DNA of 64,000 nucleotides from Cryptomeria japonica (lineage: Eukaryota; Streptophyta; Pinopsida; Cupressales; Cupressaceae): positions 368,078,667 through 368,142,666 of the forward strand of contig NC_081415.1 in the NCBI RefSeq assembly GCF_030272615.1. Direction: 5' to 3'. The position numbers and the translations under genes were made by a program. A model generated the notes under the pieces. That model was not told the origin of the DNA. It saw only the letters and a list, made by a program, of their open reading frames with translations, and ran no database searches. How positions within the stretch are numbered: position 1 is the first letter of the stretch; the number at the start of each line of letters is the position of its first letter. Shown one piece after another: positions 22,172 to 34,570 of the stretch.

Positions 22172-23708
22172 TTTTGGTATTAAGTTGTCATTGATGTCAA
22201 CCAGGAAGAAAGAAGGAGTGACCGGTATGATGGCAATTCACATGAGAGTGAGCAGACAGAATGAAGGCTTGCCGGTAAGGCATAACTCGGGATGAAGATT
22301 GTGTACATATTAAAATGTGGAGTAACAATTGGTAGAGAAATAAATCAGTCTGGAGGTTGGCTGCCTATTTTTAATGAAGAGGCAGAATGTCAAAGTTATC
22401 ACAATCTACCAGAGGTGAAGATGTGTTACCAGTAAAGTAAGCACTACCGGTTAGCAAAAGAAGAAGGTCTCACCAGTAAAGAGATGTACTGGTATAAGTT
22501 TGTTGAATGTTCAAGAATGAATTGGCTATGTGGTGGTGAGCTAAGTGATTGACCATTGTAATGCCATGTGGAGCTCAGGTGGCAAACATACAGAGGTCGG
22601 TGAAGCCTCCATCGACATGGTTGTTGAAACAGCTAGTTGACATTAATGAAACAGTCACAAATCACAAGATAGTAACTGACTGATGCAACTCGAGGAAGAA
22701 AGGATAACAAAGGAAGATCAGGGAGTAGTTGGCACCTGGATCAATGCAAAGGAAATCCAATTGCAAGAAGACCTCGAAAAGGAAACAGCTGAGTGTTTTA
22801 TGAGTTGACAGAGTTCAAGGTAGGAAATCTTGTACATGATTGCTATCTTTAGCAAGTATGCATTGGGTAATGGAAAATGTGTACAGATGCATCCCTAGAG
22901 TACAAGTGATCGACCCAAGACAGACTAGATCAGATCTCATGCAGATTGTGTTGGTAAAAGGAAAGCCTAAACGCTCTGAATTTGAATTGCTTCTTGGCGA
23001 CAAACCATTGTGATAAATATATGAGCTCGAGACAGAGCAAGTTGATGTTGCAGAGAAGAAGAAGTGAGAAGAGAGATTAAGTGCAGAGAAGAATTTTTTG
23101 GCCTTAGAACTTATTCTAAGAAAGTTGCAGAGTAAGTGAGTGAGCAAATCGGTGAGAGGATTTAACTGGAAGTGATTGAGTACCGGTATAACTGTAGTTC
23201 AACAGTTAAGCAAAACCAACAAGGTGTAGTAGAGAAAGGCAGCATCCAAGTGTGACACAGTGTGTGGTGGGACTGTGAGAGAGAAAGAGTGATAATAGAG
23301 GCCAAGAATTAGACAAAGTAATCTCACCACCGGTAGTGTGAGATTCAGTGGAGGAGAAAAGACTATCAACCGGCAGTAAGATATTTGATCAAGAGTTGCA
23401 GAATTCATTTGCAACCAGAAGCCTTAACTGTATCTAAATTTTATTTCAATACACATTACCAAGTTGGAGGTTGGTGCAGGGGTTGGTGCTCCTTGGGTTG
23501 GTGCCCTAAAATAGAAAGGGTTGGTGCTCCTTGGGTTGGTTCCCTAAATCAGAAGGGGTTGGTGCTCCTTGGGTTGGTGCCCTAAATCTTTGTAACCCAG
23601 TGTTTTACCTATTTGGCTGGATTGGAGTAGTAGTCTCTAGTAGCTTTTCTCACCAAGGTTTTTCCCATATTAGTTTTTCCTCGTACATCTGGTGTTGTGA
23701 GTTGCATT
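22172..23708 (+). repeat. Copia LTR H, 3' end lost
   Basis: The start TTTTGGTATTAAGTTGTC fits TGTTGG with one change and sits exactly where element G breaks off. It has the copia LTR hallmark TTGTCATTGATGTCAA and a decayed form of the TTTCCCTATTTGGGTTTCC motif near 23655. It ends where the LTR of copia F begins, so F inserted near the end of H. The rest of H is absent. Confidence 0.55.
23481..23594 (+). repeat. Three copies of a 38-bp unit in LTR H
   Basis: Units start at 23481, 23519 and 23557, each with GGTTGGTGCTCCTTGGGTTG. The unit is G-rich and unlike the neighbouring AT-rich LTR sequence. Confidence 0.85.
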
Positions 23709-23725
23709 TGTTGGCATTTTGAGTT

Positions 23726-25313
23726 TGTTGGCATTTTTTATAGAGATTGCATTAATGATATGTTGTCATTGGTGTCAATTGAACCAGTAATGGTATTCAT
23801 GTTATTGTTGATATTATTGTTTTTTATATTGGCTAGTAACTGGTAAGAAGAGCTTTGTGGAAGATATTGTAAACCGGTATGTAAAGTTTGTGAGTTGAAC
23901 CGGTAAACCATTGTAAAGGTTTAAACATTTCTATGTAATGTAACCGGTAAATCCTATCAGTTGTTAAACCCTAACCGATCAAGTTTGTTGGTTTATTATC
24001 TGATAAGCAGTAATGATGGAGACACGTGTGATCATTGTATGAGGATAAGTTGAAATTGTTTTGGTGTGTTTGTTTATTGTCTAGGGAAGGAGAAAAGTGG
24101 ATTACATCTAATGCACAGCGCGTGATGAGTTACAAAGTCTGATGAAGTGGTGATCATGGAGCGGTTGGAATTTTCTTGAAGAATGTGAAGAGATTGTCAT
24201 GGTTTCTAATGGTCAATATTGTACTGACTTGTTTGTAATCTCAGTGATGAGAATTAGGTTTTTGTTGTGTTACCGACCTAATTGATTTGTATTTAAGGTC
24301 GATGAATTTGTTTGTAAAGGTTATTGGCAATATTGGCAGAAAGCTGTTGAATGTGTAGTTGCTTAACCAATGAATAAATCTCCACTTTGAGTGAAGGCGG
24401 ATTGAAGCTTAAAAGGATTTGATCAAGAAAATGCAGTGCTACTTAGACAGATCAAGAAAACTTGTTGTTTTCTAACAATTACAGCATAAGTGAAATACCT
24501 TAACCGGGTAAGCTCTAACAAGCTTGGTTACTCATTAAATTTTTTAACATGGTGGTCCATTAGCTTGGATTCTTAAATCCTCCAGCGAGGATACTCCTAA
24601 CAAGGTATTGTGCTTTTCATCAAGGCATATTTGTAAATCTCTTAACCGGGTGATTCCTAACTAGAATTAGTTCCTAACAGGACTTATTGTAAAGCTTTAA
24701 CAGGCTTGGCTCCTAACAAGGTGAACTTCAGAAGAGTTCAGATAGCTATCATTGTGAGTCTCATCTCACCATGGTTTTTACCTATTTGGGTTTTCCACGT
24801 ATAAACATTTGTGTCAAGTGGTGAATTTTTTTGTGGTTATGATCTTATTTATTGATTTGATTAACTTCTGATAAGGCATGATAACTAGAAGCATTGAGAG
24901 ATGAATATGTTGAGTTATGATTAAGCATTGCTGATGTTTACAAGATTGAAGTTGTTTACTATTAAGTTGTCATAACAGTCAAACCGGTTGATTTCAAGTA
25001 TTCTTATGAATATTGATCTTGATTGAGATATGTTTACTTTGTGTGACTGAGTTTGAGTTTAGGAACTTTGTATTAGTTTTCATTATACTAATTCACCCCC
25101 CCCCCTCTTAGTATTCTATTGGATACTTATTCTTTCATCATATCATCAGCATTTGTGTAATTAATCTCTTTGGATTTCCTTCCTGCTTTACCAGTTTGAT
25201 TGTTTAGTGCTTAAGTTAATAATAGGTATTCTGAAGTTGCTTTGAAAGATCAAAAAGTTTAGGAACCAATGATTCACCCCCCCCCCCCTCTCAGTGGTAC
25301 TCTATGTTCAACA
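23726..25313 (+). repeat. 5' LTR of copia F
   Basis: It is about 1588 bp and ends TTCAACA. It carries hairpins with CTAACA or TTAACA loops at 24510-24525, 24669-24684 and 24692-24707, and other hairpins at 24567-24592 and 24722-24740. Two C tracts follow ATTCA, at 25096-25105 and 25277-25288, so the usual single tract of copia LTRs is doubled here. Confidence 0.8.
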
Positions 25314-25315
25314 AT

Positions 25316-25327
25316 TGATATCAGAGC
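25316..25327 (+). other. Primer-binding site of copia F, one change
   Basis: TGATATCAGAGC differs from the standard TGGTATCAGAGC by one G-to-A change. It lies two bases after the LTR end. Confidence 0.85.
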
Positions 25328-25379
25328 TTAGGTTCGCATTTATTGTTGAACCTTGGGTAGATTCTGGACTTTGAACACA

Positions 25380-28300
25380 ATGGCAAGAAATGAGTCTGTT
25401 TCCTCAAAAACCCCCATGTTTGATGAATCTAACTATGCCTTTTGGAGCAGAAGAATGGAGACCTATATTTCCTCCCTGGGTTTTGATGTGTGGATGTCTA
25501 TCAAGAATGGTTATATTGTTCCTAGTGTTCCTCCCACTGATCTGGATGCCAAAAAGGAGTATGAGAACATTGCAAAGGCCAAACATGCTATCTTGAGCGA
25601 ACTGTCTGATAATGAGTTTGTCAAAGTCATGCATTGTGTTTCAGCAAAGGAGACGGGATAAATTGCAGAGGTTGTTTGAAGGAGATACAAAAGTCAAAGA
25701 GGCCAAGCTACAAGCACTAAGGGGACAACTTGAAAGAATCAAGATAAAAGATGATGAAAAGATTATAGACTATCTTCACATATTTGATGAAATTATGAAC
25801 ACCATCAGAGGACTTGGTGAAGAGATTGTAGATGAGACTCTTGTCAAGAAGGTACTTAGATCTCTCACACCCAAGTATGATACTAAGGTCTCTGCCATAG
25901 AAGAAGCCAAGGACCTGAAGACCCTTACAATGGATGAGTTATTTGGTTCAGTGACATCCTATGAGATGAGAACAACCGGTGATACTTCCTCTAGGAAAGA
26001 AGTAGCATTCAACATCACTAAAAAGGGCAAAGAAGCAACTACTCATAAAGAATCCAGTGAAGATTCTAATGCAAAAGTAGAAAAATTTGTCAAGAAACTC
26101 AAAAGAGGATTCGACCGGTATAAAGGAAAGCTACCACTTAAATATTTCAACTATGGGAAGGTCGGATACTTTGTTGCAAATTGTCCTCACAGAAACCGAT
26201 GGAATGAGTCAAGAGAGTTTAGAAAATTTGTTGGCAAAGATAGAGAAAGAAACAACTACCAAAAAGGAAGGAGAGGCTATCGGAATCAGAACAACCTATA
26301 TACTATTGAGGATGATACAACAGATGAAGAAAATGCATCAGAAGATGATTACCATGAGAATGATAGAAAATTCAATCTCTTCATGGCACTTGGTGAACCA
26401 GTTGATGAAGATGAGGAAGAGGAAGATATTGAAGCTGAAGTGGACTTGGAAGGTGAACTTATCAGTTCTCTTGAGGAATTGACAAAAATAAGAAGAGAAC
26501 TCAAAAAGATCAAGCTTGATACAGTAGATGAACAAGATCTCTTGAAACAATCCCTGGACAAGTCCAGTCAAGTTATATCTGACTTGAAATTGCAGCTAAA
26601 AGAAACTAAGAGGATATATGTAGCTACATCCTCTGATCTGACAAAGAAGGAAAAGGAGCATCAAGAGTTTAAAGCACAAATAGTGAATCTTAGAAAGGAG
26701 CTTGAAGAAAGTAAGGAAGAAATAAAAATAAGGAGCAAATATGAAGGTAACACCAAGGCCTTAGACAAGATGTTGAGCAAATGGAAATAGTCCAAAGACA
26801 CTAGTGGTTTAGGCTTTGATGTAGGTCAAAGTTCAACCCACAAAGATAAATCTAGCAAAGAAATAAAGTTCACCTCTTCTTTTGAAGGTGAATAAAAGAA
26901 GGCATTCATTGGAGGAAAGGATACCGGCAAAAAGACATATGTAGATGTTGTTGGAAATCACCACTCAAATCGGTATACAACAATGAACCAAAGGCCACAC
27001 TTCCTGTATCAACATGTATATCCAAGGAGAAATACAAGGGTTGATCATGAAGGATTCACCAAATTCAACAACACGAAGGGAAGACCCCCGATGAGGCAGT
27101 CCCATTCAGGACCAAGGCAAGCTAACCGGTATGTTTCAAACTTTCGTGGTTACTGTTATCGGTGGAACAAATATGGGCATAAAATGGCTGACTATAGATT
27201 AATCAATAAGCCCTCTATGAGTTATGAAAGTAGAAATCCATTTAATGCACTCTGGGATATGAATGTTGTTTTCTATCAGTGCAATGGATATGGTCATAAG
27301 AGTTTTGAATGTAGGAAGAATAAACTGGTACCCCACAATAATTTTAAGGATGTTCCCTTATATGAAGATGTAAAATGCTATAACTGTCAAGAATTTGGAC
27401 ACATAGCAAAGTTGTGTAAAAACCAGAAGATCAAGTAGAAGAAGACAAATCATGATCAAGAACCAGTAATTGAACTTGAGCATAATATTAAAGCTGACAA
27501 GAAGGAAACCAAACCGGTATGGGCTAAGAAAGAAAAGGAAAAGGCAGAATCAAGTCTCATAGTGAAGATTGCCTTACATGCTGAAAGGAAAAATCTATGG
27601 GTTGTAGATATTGGTTGCTCCAACCACATGACTGGTGACAAAAAGAAATTCATCAAAATTGAAGACTGGAATGGTGGTTCAGTAAGGTTTGGAGACAAAT
27701 CATCCATTAAAATAAAGGGAAAAGGCACTCTAAGTATTGATGGAAAATTGAAGGCACGTGATGTATATTATATGGAATGCCTTAAGCACAATCTGTTGAA
27801 TGTGAGTTAGATGTGTGACAAAGGTTAAAAATTCACCTTTGACTCAACCGGTTGCCAGATAAAGAAAGACAGTACCGGTCAAGTTGTGGCAGAAGGAAAG
27901 AGAACAAATGGCAATGTTTATAATCTGAAGGAATGCTATGAGTCCCAATGTATGTTAGGACAAGTAAATGAAAGTTGGTTGTGGCATCAAAGATTAGGCC
28001 ACATAAGCTTTGATAACCTAGTTGCAATAAGAAGAAAGGGGTGTGTGAGGAATATTCCACCCATCATCAAACTGGTAAGCACATTTTGTGATAAATGTGT
28101 GAAAGCTAAGAAAACTAAGGTGAGCTTGACAAAAGAGCACAACACCTCAATACCACTTGAAATTGTGCATACAGATTTGTGTAGTCCAACTAGGACAAGA
28201 ACACTTGCAGGAGAAAGATACTTTATGCTCTTTATTGATGACTACTCAAGAATGACATGGGTCACCTTCCTGCAAGATAAGTCACAAGCATTGGAAAGAT

Positions 28301-28425
28301 TCAAGATCTTTAGGAAGATGGTGGAGAAATAAAGTGGGTGAAGGTTAAAATGCCTAAGATCAGACCGAGGTGGAGATTTTACATCAAATGAATTTGAAGA
28401 TTATTGTGAAAAACATGGAATTTAT
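25380..28425 (+). pseudogene. gag-pol of copia F with coiled coil and four zinc knuckles
   Basis: The start is ATG 25380. Gag N-terminus FDESNYAFWSRRMETYIS is followed by a one-base frameshift near 25655; the frame then stays the same to the end. There is a first knuckle decayed to YFNYGKVGYFVANC, then an acidic stretch and a Lys/Glu-rich coiled coil (about 26450-26790). Three more knuckles lie at 27154-27430; only the last, CYNCQEFGHIAKLC, is intact. Protease reads VVDIGCSNHM, where D-S-G has become D-I-G. Integrase (LWHQRLGHISFDNL, HTDLCSP, SDRGGD) is cut near 28425. Stops are at 26788, 26893, 27436, 27808, 27826, 28330 and 28339, all of the C-to-T type. Confidence 0.85.
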
Positions 28426-31400
28426 AGATTGGGGGAAAGAAGACCGACCTGAACTCCAAACCTTTCTAGATGACCATGTTATCATAAACTTTTTGAATCC
28501 CATGGATCTTACATATGAAGGAGTTAGTGATATAGATTCAACTAAGAAGCTTAATACTACAACCACATCTAGAGAAAATGTCAAGCCTTTCAGTCATAAA
28601 AATATAAAAATAAATAATAGACTTGATGGTGAAAATCATAATGTGGCAGTGTCAAATCTTGAAAAAGTAAAAAGAAAAGATGTATCCGATGGTGAAAACC
28701 TCTTTGAGGCATCAAAGGATGAGAGGCTTGACATTCTTCCCCAGCCTAAATATCAAGAAATATCTTTGGTCGTCATAGAAGCAACAATACCTGTACACAT
28801 TGGAATAGAGGATAATCCTAAGAATCTTCATTTGGGAGCATCATTATCACCAAAAGAGAAGAAAATTTTTATCAAGTTTTTCAGAGAAAACTAAATCATT
28901 TTTTCTTGGTCATATGCGGATATGCCTAGTTTAGATCCTGATTTAATCATGCATCATTTATCCATAGCTCCTGGGGTTAAGTCTATAAAGCAAAAGTTGA
29001 TAAATTTTCACCCACATATACCTCTACTGGTCAAAGTTGAGTTAAAGAAGCTGCTAGATGTATGATTTATCAGATCTATTGATTATGTTGAATGGATTTC
29101 AAATATAGTACATGTTTCAAAGCCAGATAAGAGCATCAGAGTCTACACAGATTTTCAAGACTTGAACAAAGCATGTCCAAAGGATGATTTTCCTTTGCAT
29201 AATATAGAGATAATTGTAGACTTAATTGCAAGAACGCTATGTTATCTTTGATGGATGGATTTTCTGGTTGTAATCAAATAAAGATAGCCCCAGAAGACCA
29301 ACACAAGATAGCATTTACTTGTCTGTAGGGGACCTACTATTGGAATGTCATGCCATTTGGATTGAAAAATGCAGGAGCTACATATCAGAAAGCAATGACA
29401 ACAATCTTTCATGACATGATGCACACATGTATGGAAGATTATGTTGATGATATTCTAGGAAAATCATATACTAGAGAGCAGCATCTTAGCATTTTGCAAA
29501 ATATTTTCAATCGAATGGAGAAGTTTAATGTATGTTTGAATCCTAAAAAGTGTATTTTTGGAGTGACATCTAGTAAGCTCCTGGGATACATTGTGTCAGC
29601 AAATGGAATAGAGGTAGATCCTGAGAAAGTAAAAGCTATTATGGAGATGCCACCTCCCAATAATATCAGTCAGTTGCATTCTTTATAAGGAAAATTACAA
29701 TCCATCCGAAGATTTATTTCACGGCTAGCTAATAAATGTCATCCTTCCTCACATCTCTTGCACAAAAATGTACCTTTCAAGTGGGATGACAAGTGTGAAG
29801 AATCTTTCCAAAGGTTGAAGGAGCATCTAATGAATCCACATGTTCTTATGCCTCCTATTGAAGGGAAACCCCTCTTACATTACATATCGTCTACTCAAGC
29901 ATCTCTTGGTGCTCTTCTAGCTCAAGAAGATCATGGGGGGAATGAAATAGCAATTTATTATATTAGTCAGACTCTTGTTGGCTATGTAATAAACTACAGT
30001 GCAATTGAGCATGCATATTTGGTCATAGTTTTTGCATCCCAAAAATTGTGTCACTGTATGTTAACTCATACTATAAAGTTAGTAGCCAAGATAGATCCTT
30101 TAAAGTAGCTTCTCAATAAGGCGGAATTGAAAGGGAGATTAGAAAAATGGGTGCTCATACTTAGTGAGTTTGACATACAATATATGGATTTGAAAGATAT
30201 CAAAGGACAAGTGATTGCAGATCAGTTAACAGAGGCACCTTTATCAGATTTTCAACTAGTATGTTCAGAATTTCTAGATGCTTCAATTTTGATTATCACT
30301 AAAAATACATGAAAATTATATTTTGATGGATCATATACTCAAAATAGATCAAGAGCTAGGATATTATTTGTTACACCACAAGGAGATACTATACCTAAGT
30401 CATACTAATTAATGTTTCCTTGTATAAACAATATGGTTGAGTATGAAGCATTAGTGATTGGAATAAGTATGGCAGTAGAGTGGAAGATAACAAACCTCAA
30501 TGTTTATGGAGACTCTCAGTTGGTTACCAATTAAGTGAATGATGACTATCAAACAAAGGATGAAAATTTAATTCCATATAAACACATGGTCGATGATTTT
30601 AAAAAGTATTTTGTCTCTATTCACTTTGAACTAGTGCCTTGATTAGAAAACAAAGTAGTTGATGCTATGGCAACCATTGCTTCCTTGCTAGAGATACCTG
30701 AAAAGAATGAGCGATACAAGTTTTAAGCTAAATAATTAAATTCTTCTACATATGAAGATCCGCAATCCCAAGTTATATGTCAATTGGTTGGACCTGATTC
30801 TCCCATAGATGGTGACATACATACTTATCTAAAATCCAATAACATGCCACCTAATCTATCCAATAACCAAAAACGGACCTTTATCTACAAAGCCTCTTGT
30901 TACACCATTATAGCCGACACCTTATATCAACAAGGTCTTGATGGTACTCTTCTTAGGTGTTTGGGGCATGATGAATATCAAACCACCTTGCAAGAAGTTC
31001 ATGAAGGCATTTGTGGAACTCAATCTAGTGGTTTGACTTTAGCCAAAAAACCTATTTGTGCGGGATACTATTGTCTGATAATGGAGACAGATTCATATCG
31101 GTTTGTGAGAAAATACAAAAAATATCAAATATATGGTAATCTTATACATGCACCGGCATAAGAATTTCAACCTTTGGCAACTCCATTACCCTTTTGTCAG
31201 TGGTTACTTAACCTCGTGGGTAACATCCATCCACCATCCTCTAATGGCCATAACTTCATTATCACTGCTACAAAATACTTTACCAAATGGATCGAAGTTG
31301 TGCCCCTCACTAATATCAATGGTAAATGAATCACTTCATTTATTTTGAATTCTATTATCTATCGTTATGGTATTCCTCAAACCATTATCACTGATAATGG

Positions 31401-32078
31401 TAGACCTTTTAAAAACCAAGATGTTGAAGAGCTCTGTAGAAAGTTTCATATCCAATACCGTTTCTCAACACCTTACTACCTGTAGGGTAATAGTCGAGAT
31501 GAGGCCTTAAACAATCCATTTTGAAAATTCTAAAGAAAATGATCAATGAAGTTGGTCATGACTGGCATATACAATTAAATCCTAATTTATGGGCCTATAG
31601 AACTAGTATCCATACACCCAATAGTGCAACACCTTATTCCCTAGTTTATCGATTTGAAGCCCTCTTACCCATTGAGGTTGAGTTGCCATCACTGTGAGTT
31701 TCATTGAAGGGGTTGATACCAGATGATGATTACCATGTATCCAAACTGCAAGAATTAGAACTGCTAGATGAGAGGAGACAGAAAGCATTTAATCATTTGA
31801 AAGCTTACTAGCAGCGAATGTCAAGAAGTTATAATTATAAAGTTAAGCCTCATGTTTTCAAAACAGTTTATCTTGTGCTTAAATAAAATCCTCGTAATTA
31901 GCGGGATAGAGAAAAGAAAGGAAAGTTCAAACCCAATTGGTTCGGTCCCTTTTTTGTTGTAGTGGCATACATATCAGGAGCTTACCAACTCTCTATACCT
32001 GAAGGTGAACCATTGGATGATCCAATCAATAGTATAAATCTTCGTAAGTTTTATACTGAAGCATTTCTAAAACCCTAA
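28418..32078 (+). pseudogene. RT-RNase H-second RNase H-integrase of element G
   Basis: After a linker (28425-28894), RT appears with NKACPKDDFPL, MPFGLKNAGATYQKAM and the catalytic YVDD at about 29443. A one-base slip lies near 29229. RNase H with its connection region spans about 29690-30310. A second, archaeal-like RNase H follows at 30310-30720 (LYFDGSYTQ, MVEYEALVIGI, YGDSQLV). Integrase then has a zinc region near 31000-31130, IITDNGRPF at about 31380 and a C-terminal part ending at TAA 32076-32078. A frameshift lies near 31510 and there are many stops. This order is diagnostic of Tat gypsy elements. Linker and RT start match element B. Confidence 0.88.
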
Positions 32079-33799
32079 TGCAAGGGGGAAAATACAAAAA
32101 CATCAAAAAAAATACAGAAAAAATTAAAAATTATTATAAAAAGTGCAATAAAAGCAAGTAGTGAAAACCTGGCAACGGGCGCTACTTGTGACAAGCTAGC
32201 CTTTCCATCTATTTTGATTATAGTAGTCATAACCATTGTATATAGCCATAATAAATGTTTGTAGCTGAAATTTATCCATCGCGTATCACACCTACCTCCT
32301 ATCATGGCTTCTCAGCTTGTGCTTTCATAATCATAACCACTTCATTCATAATAAACTTTTCACCCTCTTTCCATTACACACCCATCCATTTTTATTCTAT
32401 TCCTAATAAGGTGGCTCATTCTTATACTAGGGGAAAATCCTTGACCTGGTTATAGAATGGGATGTTTGAGTGCCACATGTCAGAGGATAACAATTTGGAC
32501 TTTGATGAACGAATGACAAGTAGCAAGATAACATGCATTTTAAACATTATCAAGATATGAATCATTGGATGATGATTGTCATAAAATCATGAAGCCTTAA
32601 CTACAACGATCAAACATAACATAGACAATCTACAAATCACAACAAACTATTGAATGGGATGGTTATATTTGTTTTGACATGAAAACGTGCTTTTGGCATA
32701 GTTGATCCAATGTTTCTATCTTGATTTTTGTTGCTCGTGTTCCCTATGCTACTCTGGGATGTCTAAGACTATTGTGGCTATGATGGGGCATGATTATTTT
32801 TCTTTGTTTGCTGCTTGTGGATTATTCTTTATTAATGTGTGTACTCATCTAAGGAAATGATTGGTAAAAGATCATTGAGAATGTTCTGAGTTATGCATGA
32901 AAGAGGATAATCCTTGTTTGTTTATGCAAGAAATACTCAGGTCATCTTGGTCTCATTATACCTAGATGCTTGTATTAACTTGCTAAATCAAAATCCATGT
33001 AAGAAATACTTAAGTCATCCTAGTGTAATTATACCTAGGTGAGTGCATATCTTACAACATTTTAAAAGCTCAGTGATGAAATAAAGCACTGATATAATGT
33101 TTTGAAAAGATGACAAATTCATTTAGGAAGGTTTTACATTATTCATATAGGTGATTTCATTTTATTTTATTTAGTCATACATAAATATCAATGGTTGTTT
33201 AGATGTATGATTGAGTATACTTGGACAAATTAAAAAATAAAACATTTGCATTCATTTTAGTGTATTTAGATTGATTTTAGAGTTCATTACATTTACCACT
33301 TAGATTTTTTTTAGGTTCATTTATCACATCATTATAAGCATTCCATAAATACATCATCATAAAATCATATTGCATCACATATGTATATATCTGCATTTCA
33401 TAGTACACCCTCATCATATAAATCACATATGCATCATTACCATTATAAGAATTTCATCAATAAAACATGAAAAACAACATATATCCATCATAAGTATGCA
33501 TGATAGGCAACATTTATAAATCATTGTATATAACATCATGACAAATATACATCATAATTTTGCATATAGGAATCATCATCATATGGAATGATAATATCAT
33601 CAACATCATAAACATAGATCATAAGAAGTAAAAACATGTAGGTCATCAAATATCATCATCATAATAAGCATGTAAGTCAAATAGAAACTGCATAGAGAGA
33701 TGAAAGTTAGTCTGCATATCATGATTCATAAAATGTCCAAATATACAATGATATCTAAATCTAAAAAGTGTACACATACTAAATGATATAAAAAAGTAT
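32079..33799 (+). other. 3' non-coding region of element G
   Basis: A purine run, CAAGGGGGAAAA, lies at 32081-32092 just after the pol stop, but no LTR follows it. Between 33310 and 33660 the sequence is a low-complexity field of ATCAT and CATCATA words. I see no other gene. Tat elements often have a long region between pol and the 3' LTR. Confidence 0.5.
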
Positions 33800-34120
33800 A
33801 AAATCAAGTCTCAATACATCAAGTGGCACTGCCACCAGAGGCTATGGATCTCTGAGCTCTTGTACTTGCTCCACTAGTTGGTCCTGTCCCTTGATCTAGG
33901 TCTCTGTAAGGCGGCCTCATGACACCACCACTCTCTGTCTGAGTTCATCTAGATGGTTGGCCTTTTCTCTAACTAGGAGGAACCACACTCTCATATAAAC
34001 CACGTGGTCAGTGAGCTATCTCCTTCCCAGTGAGAATAGGGCATTATACTTTGACTTTCGTTGAATAAAACTTCCAGACTCAATAGATGCACTAGAACTG
34101 GTATGAGATGCGGAAGCCAT
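33800..34120 (-). pseudogene. Possible antisense ORF in the 3' region of G
   Basis: On the minus strand an ATG at 34120 opens MASASHTSSSASIESGSFIQ and stops after 34 codons at a TAG. Protein-like text continues in shifted frames toward 33820. About 260 bases upstream is a TATATTTAAA box at 34384-34393. Some Tat elements carry an antisense ORF in this place; that is the reason for the call. I cannot name a domain. It could be chance. Confidence 0.3.
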
Positions 34121-34570
34121 TGTAGAAATTTTAAGAACTCAAGAAATACCTTTTAAAACACATGAATTTAGGGCTTTCTGATTCTCCTTCACTCCTCACT
34201 TCGTCAGTAGCTGAATCACCGCTTTGTGTTCTCCACTTGACCATTTTCTATTTGAATTTGAATCTCCTTCGCAGTTTCTCAATTTCTCCAAATCTCTACT
34301 CAAATTGCCTTTTCATCACTCTGCTCTTTGAAAAACTTTTCTTCACTCGAAAACTGATAGTGAGAAATGATTTCAAAAATGCTTTTAAATATAGTCCTCA
34401 CCTACCGTCATTAATGCTCCTCCATTAGGGCATAAACCCTAATTTGCCTTTTTACCATTTTTGATCTTCTGCCAAATGACAGGTATCACATACTAGTTAA
34501 GGTCTTTTGCCGGTATAAACTGGGGGTTCAAAAACATTTTTCCGTTTGCTCCCCCTAAGCCTTTTGAAGC

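Larger units (their letters stand above)
23726..28425 (+). mobile_element. Truncated Ty1/copia element F
   Basis: It has a 5' LTR (23726-25313), a Met-type primer site, gag, protease and the first two thirds of the integrase core. It then stops within a stretch that also fits gypsy G. RT, RNase H and the 3' LTR are missing. The LTR start could also be 23709, because TGTTGGCATTTT occurs twice 17 bases apart. The gag is unusually long, with a coiled coil and extra zinc knuckles. Confidence 0.8.

Noticed and set aside
28416-28420. TGGAA at 22167 and 28416 as the target duplication of H
   Set aside because: The right copy is explained equally well by copia F integrase coding, so the match cannot be taken as a duplication.
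33310-33660. ATCAT-rich field as a CRISPR or satellite array
   Set aside because: Words vary in length and spacing, with no constant repeat and spacer; it is simple low-complexity DNA.
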